NCBI GenBank assembly: GCA_033182465.1
Contig: CP137318.1
Coordinates: forward strand, 2,170,001-2,234,000
Length of the DNA stretch: 64,000 bases
Direction of reading: 5' to 3'
Origin: Sanghuangporus weigelae
Lineage: Eukaryota > Basidiomycota > Agaricomycetes > Hymenochaetales > Hymenochaetaceae
Every line of letters starts with the position of its first letter. Positions within the stretch are counted from its first letter, which is position 1. Below are positions 58,937 through 64,000 of the stretch, one piece after another. Both the position numbers and the translations under genes were made by a program. The notes beneath the pieces were generated by a model. The model had not been told where the DNA came from and made no database searches. It saw only the letters and a list, made by a program, of their open reading frames with translations.

Positions 58937-61900
58937 ATGTATTCCAGCACCGCATGCGATTCTCCTCCTTTTAATGCCCGTACAACTGACTTTATCGGTC
59001 TTGTCTTGCCAGACCTGCATTTCGGCCATTTCCCTGTCACAACATCCATGTCTCTTTCGTCTTTTAGCGAGGCTACCTCGTCTTCCAGGTCTCAAGCGTC
59101 CCACGGGACTCGTCTTGTCGCTTCGCATCCACCTAGCTCATCCAGATCTTACAATCCCTCCATCGAAGCTAGGGATCAACGTGATGCTCAAAGTCAAGAA
59201 AACACCGTGCCGACAGAGACTTCTTTGCCTTTGACACCGTATCCAGGAAGTGCTCCTCAGCTGTCCGGACCTTTCTCCGGGAGCTTAAGAGCAGGATACA
59301 CCGCGAGTAGCTTTGTCAGGACTGCATTGCCAATGCTAATGCAGAGCAATACTCTTCAGCCTTCTTCGTCAGGCCATACAGTACCAAATCCACTTGCCAG
59401 TACACTTGCTCGAGACTCCCTCCTAATCTATGCGCACAAGATTTTTAATTCATTTTCTATCCCTGGGTCAACTGTGGATAATTCTCACGCGCCCTCAGAC
59501 GTCACATCGCCTGACCATCCGTACAACAGCCAGCTACTGCCTCTCTTGCAACGGTTACGGATTCTGCATCCTGAACATCTTCCAACCCTTCTTCTTCTAG
59601 GCTGTGTGCATTATGCCGTCGGAAATCATAAAGAAAGTCTTGCTGTCAATGAAGGAATTTTACAAATCGACGCGAATTTTGTAAGCCAAATAGACACTTC
59701 CAGTCGACTTGCTTATCGAATCCAGCAGGTTGAAGCAATGTCAAACATAGGAACCACATTGAATGCAATGGGTCGACAGGCAGATGCAATTCAATGGTGG
59801 TGGAAGGCCGTGAACAAGAGACCTCACTATTGGGATGCTGTAGTACGTCTATAGTATGACGTTGTGAAAGAATCCTCTGCTGACACGAGAACTTAGAATA
59901 ATCTCCTCGGGGCCCTAGTAGCGGAAGAGCAGAGCAGACAATCCCACCCGTTCGAAAGGAAATATGCTGAATCTCTGCGACTTTGTGAAACTATCCAAAC
60001 GCGGCTCCTCGGTAGTAACGGAGAATTCTTGGTGTCGATTGCACCTCGGGATTTACACCATCTCCAGAACATCTTTTATGTGAGCGGAAGCATACGATGC
60101 CTGTCAGGTCATGCATCAATTCATAATGGACTCCGCGATTTTACCCAAGCGATTGAGGTCCTTCTTCATGTCAAAGGCCCTGGTGCAACAACGCGTTATA
60201 ACTTCCGGCACCTATTATTGGCCGGCTGTCTGGGAGGACTCGTGGTCAGCTCATCTGTACCGGCGTCCATCGCCCAGCTTGTGCAAGGCATGGGATATGC
60301 GACTGCGTCTCAGGCAGCACAGATAGCGAGCTTTGACCTTTTAGAGTTTGCGCGGAATGCGGATGATGGACTTTGGCGACTCATCATCGCCGAAGGTGAC
60401 GGGACATTCCCTCCATTCTTTGCGTCTCCACAGCAGACGTCAAGCTTGACTGGCGCGATATTTAAAACGTCTTTCGGCGTTTTCCCCTCGCTCTGCACAT
60501 GGTCTGAAGCCGAAAAACGTTTAAAGAGACCTCCCGAAGACGTGGCAAGTAAGGGCAGCGAGCTGGCTTCAAATATATTGCTCAGTATCGCGAAAGTCGT
60601 TCAGGAGACCAAGTCAGCCACAGTACAACTGCCGAGATTCGACCATTTGATCCACGTAGGCTCTTCGCTTTCGTTGTTACTGTGCTATCTTGCCTTCGCC
60701 GTGTTTCCATCCCCGTCTGCGTGCAATAATCTTGGGATCATCCTCTCCACCACGCCTTGGATGGATGCAAAGGCATCCGATGCATGTGGCCTTGCAAGAG
60801 CATATTATGAGAAGGGCCTCGAACTTGATCCCGGCCATGCCCATCTGCTAACGAATATGGGCTCATTATTGGTATGTTTGCTTACGAACCAGCTCTTCAT
60901 GATCAGAGCTGACTTTTATGCATCCTTTCCAAGAAAGAGGCAGGTCAAACCATGAGTGCAGTAGAGTGCGCTTCTTGGTGTTCATTCTATAATTGAAGAT
61001 ATCGTAACTTCTGACGGCTTGATAGGATGTATACGCGTGCCGTACAAGCAAATCCCACGTTCGACATAGCATTGGCCAATCTTGCTAATGCTCTAAAGGA
61101 TCTGGTATGTCACCCATTTGCGACTTTGCTATCGGGATCACTTGCTGTTGATGTTTCGAAACAGGGTCGTTTGCCAGAGTCTCTTGCAATTTACCGTCAA
61201 GCGATAGCGATCAATAGTGAATTGCCAGAAGCATTATGCGGACTGGCACATGCGGCGTGGTCAATCTGCGATTGGCGGGGCTTCGGACATACCGACCCAA
61301 AAGTCGTTATTGATACAAACGGCAACTTCCTGTCTTCGGAAGACCCCGGAAGTACTCGAGAGACGGGCTTGATGCCCAAGCTCATTCTGATGACACAGAG
61401 ACAACTATCCGCGGCATACGAGCAGAATGTGGGACTAGTAAAGACGATTGGATCATTGGAACACTGGATAGCCTGGATAGAAGAAAGCGTTAATACAAAC
61501 CTTTCTGACGAGCAGCGAAGGCGCTGGATATCGTACCTGCAGCCATTTTTTGATAATCCGGAAAAAAGGGTCTCGAGAGAAGGCCTCAATGAGGGGAGCT
61601 TCGTAATCCGAGTCATAGAGTGGCTGACGCGTCATCTCCAATGGAGATGGTTTATTGACACCTTCGGGAGTACTGCATTTGCAAGCCAGAAATTGCCGGT
61701 ACTCGACGTGAATGCTATTCGTCATACGGGCAACATATACAATAGACCTCAATTACCCCCATCGGCTTCACTTCCATTGATGCCTTCCGTTCTTCCATTT
61801 CACACGGTAGGTTTGGTGTATCTATACTTTATGAGAGTCTGATGTCATTGGTCCTGAAGTTCATCTATCCGTTGAGTGCTCGAGAAATCAGGCTGGTTGC

Positions 61901-64000
61901 GCATCGGAACGCTGCTCGTGTCTCTCATTCTACACTTACGTGCTCCTGGCTCCCTGAATATGTCTATCCACCACCGCCACCTGATCCTAAGATCAACGTG
62001 GGTTATGTTTCGAGTGACTTCGCGTGAGTATAAGACACTAGGCGCAAGTTGCAATTATCGGTAATCTGACTGACGATTGTCAGCGACCACCCTACGGCAC
62101 ATCTTATCAGTTCCGTTTTTGGCATGCACGACAAGACGAAGTTTTCTGTGTTCGCCTATGCAACGAGTGTGTCCGATGGCTCGGCATATCGAGCGAAGAT
62201 CGAAGAGCAAGTAGAAACTTTCCGGGACGTATCCACTTGGTCTACACAAGCGATTGTTGAAGGAATAGTCAAAGATCAAATCCACATACGTCAGTAGCAT
62301 CGTATGGATTGAATTGGGTCTGCGACTGGAAGCTACTGACTGCTGCTGACTATTTCCTAGTTGTGAACTTGAATGGCTACACGAAGGGCGCCCGCAATGA
62401 CATCTTCGCCGCGAGACCTTGCCCAGTCCAGATATCCTTTCTAGGATTTGCAGGAACACTCGCCTCCGGTAGTCAAGCAGTCTTTTTATTTTTACAATTT
62501 AATACCGAGATATAGCCTTTAGGTTGGTGCGACTATCTCATTTGTGACCCGATTGCATGTCCGCCGAGCACTCGCGCATGCGAGCTCTGCGACAAGCAAG
62601 ATTCTATGTCCAGTGCCTTGCCTGAAGAGAATGCAGAGACTTCGAACGGCCTTGACTACGATTTCGGACCGGATCCGGAATCAATGGCAGAGTGGAAATA
62701 GTAAGTCATCTGGACATTTCGACAACTCCTGTGCCTGTAGATCTGATCTCTCTCGACAGTATTGAAAGACTCATTTATATGCCGGTAAATGAAAGCAGAT
62801 GTGTCAAATGGTTCCCCGATCTCAAACTATAGAACAGCATACGTACCTTGTGACGGACCACAAGCAAACATACGGTACTAACGCGCGACCTGAACTACCA
62901 AAAGACCTGCATGGGCAATGGAATAGTGCAGAGGAAAAGCGAATTCAACTGAGACACCAATTATTTCCGGACATTTTTGAGTACGACCGTCCTTCTTTGA
63001 CGATTAGTCGTGCGGCTAACATTAATTGTCGACCAATAGTGAAACGATAATATTTGCAAATTTCAACCAGGTATGCGACAATCATCTCATAAAGCGCTGG
63101 CACTGACTTCTATCAAGATGTACAAGGTAGGAAGCGTCATTACTTCAAAATTGCGGCATCACTGATCGAAACAACCTATGTTCATATAGTTTGATCCCGT
63201 AAGTGATCTAGATTACTGGCTATTCTGATCCTCAGGCAGTCCCGTCTTTCAGTCCATATTTGCAACATGGTTGCGCATCTTGAAACGCGTACCAAATAGC
63301 ATCCTATGGCTTTTACGTTTTCCACCTGCTGGAGAGGAGCATCTCCTTCGTACCGCCTCACAGTGGGCAGGACCAGAAATCGCGTCCCGTGTACACCTCA
63401 CAGATGTAGTCTTGAAGGATGAACATATTGAACGAGCAAGGGTGGCAGATATCTTTCTAGATACTGTTGAGGTTAGTCCTGAGGAGTAGCCATTGTGAAG
63501 CACATCTGATCGTTTCGCAAAGTGCAATGCTCATACTGTAGCCGCAGAGTGAGTTAGTCTCTCGCACACAGTTTATTTCGCTGATACAGGATTTCAAGCG
63601 TCCTTTGGGGAGGAACTCCTATCATAACATGGCCCAAATACACGTTCAAGATGTGTTCTCGAGTAGGAGCAAGCATCGCATTTGCGACAGGTTTCGGGTC
63701 CCAAATGGTGGTAGATTCTCTGAAGGCCTATGAAGAAAGAGCAGTAAGCCTGGCCTTAAGCGTGACATCTTCCACATTTGGGAGATTTGGCGGCGGAACA
63801 GGACTGGGAGAACTTGCTGATTTGCGATTCAATCTCTTTAAGAATCGCGAACGCATGCCTCTATTTGACTGTCAGAGGTGGACGCGAAACCTTGAAAAAG
63901 GTCTGGCTCGTCGTGACCAAGTCTTCGTGCTTTAGCTAACCATATAATCATCGCAGGATACATCGAAGCTTGGAGAAGGTGGGTCCGCGGTGGAACCACG
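58937..64000 (+). CDS. OGT: O-GlcNAc transferase (TPR plus GT41), 3' end beyond window
   Basis: Exons 58937-59680, 59729-59842, 59897-60871, 60934-60965, 61026-61104, 61165-61806, 61860-62023, 62084-62289, 62361-62468, 62523-62700, 62760-62784, 62838-62980, 63040-63070, 63118-63126, 63190-63198, 63253-63471, 63523-63548, 63599-63900, 63957-64000 and on; 1350 codons so far. Adds O-linked N-acetylglucosamine (possibly another sugar, as plant SPY adds fucose) to Ser/Thr of nucleocytoplasmic proteins. Seen: a Ser-rich N-terminus; TPRs ([80 protein letters not shown]); GT41 parts [18 protein letters not shown] (catalytic His), [73 protein letters not shown] and [12 protein letters not shown]. Two 9-nt exons encode MYK and FDP. 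Confidence 0.92.

Overview
The window is nuclear DNA of a filamentous basidiomycete, most likely an Agaricomycete. Genes lie on both strands at close spacing and are split by many short introns (about 45-70 bp, GTRNGT...YAG). The proteins are eukaryotic and fungal (Mpp10, Sur7/PalI, Spp1, Elp5, LSm1, EF-1alpha). A tRNA-Ser carries a 9-nt intron, and there are secreted plant cell wall enzymes and a PriA-type cysteine-rich secreted protein. There is no operon, phage, CRISPR array or transposon. Exon joins were made by hand from splice signals, reading-frame phase and family similarity; nearly every model closes in frame.

Layout. 1-2.7 kb: N-terminal part of MPP10 (-) and a Sur7/PalI membrane protein (+). 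3.2-6.3 kb: a PL8 polysaccharide lyase with two frame breaks. 6.5-7.4: ribosomal protein uS3 (-). 8.3-10.5: amidase (+). 10.6-15.9 (all -): pectin methylesterase, 3-ketoacyl-CoA thiolase, and a second, decaying pectin methylesterase. 16.3-18.9: mitochondrial bL32, complex I NDUFA5, Stm1-like ribosome factor. 19.2-19.7: a doubtful small gene and tRNA-Ser(UGA). 20.0-25.1: LSM1 and the COMPASS subunit Spp1. 25.3-28.7 (-): dienelactone hydrolase and EF-1alpha. 29.5-33.7 (-): PAS-kinase-like kinase and snurportin. 34.0-38.2 (+): eL32, MEMO1 homologue, GH5 with an in-frame stop. 38.6-42.2: histidine phosphatase (-) and PP2A scaffold A (+). 43.1-47.0 (+): PriA-like repeat protein and an unknown secreted protein. 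47.3-50.6: mS35 (-) and an MFSD1-like transporter (+). 50.7-54.8: class 3 lipase (-), MARVEL protein (-), triple-KH protein (+). 55.4-57.8 (-): ELP5 and a membrane-anchored GNAT-like protein. 58.9-64.0 (+): O-GlcNAc transferase, cut by the window end.

Taken together, most genes are housekeeping: ribosome biogenesis, translation, RNA decay, chromatin, mitochondria and signalling. Mixed in are extracellular carbohydrate enzymes (PL8, two CE8, GH5) that fit a wood- or litter-associated life. Three of those four carry frame-breaking changes, while the housekeeping genes are intact. The most striking gene structures are two adjacent 9-nt microexons in the O-GlcNAc transferase, one encoding its conserved active-site lysine, and two successive GC-AG introns around a 16-nt exon in the dienelactone hydrolase. 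I found no convincing novel multi-gene system.
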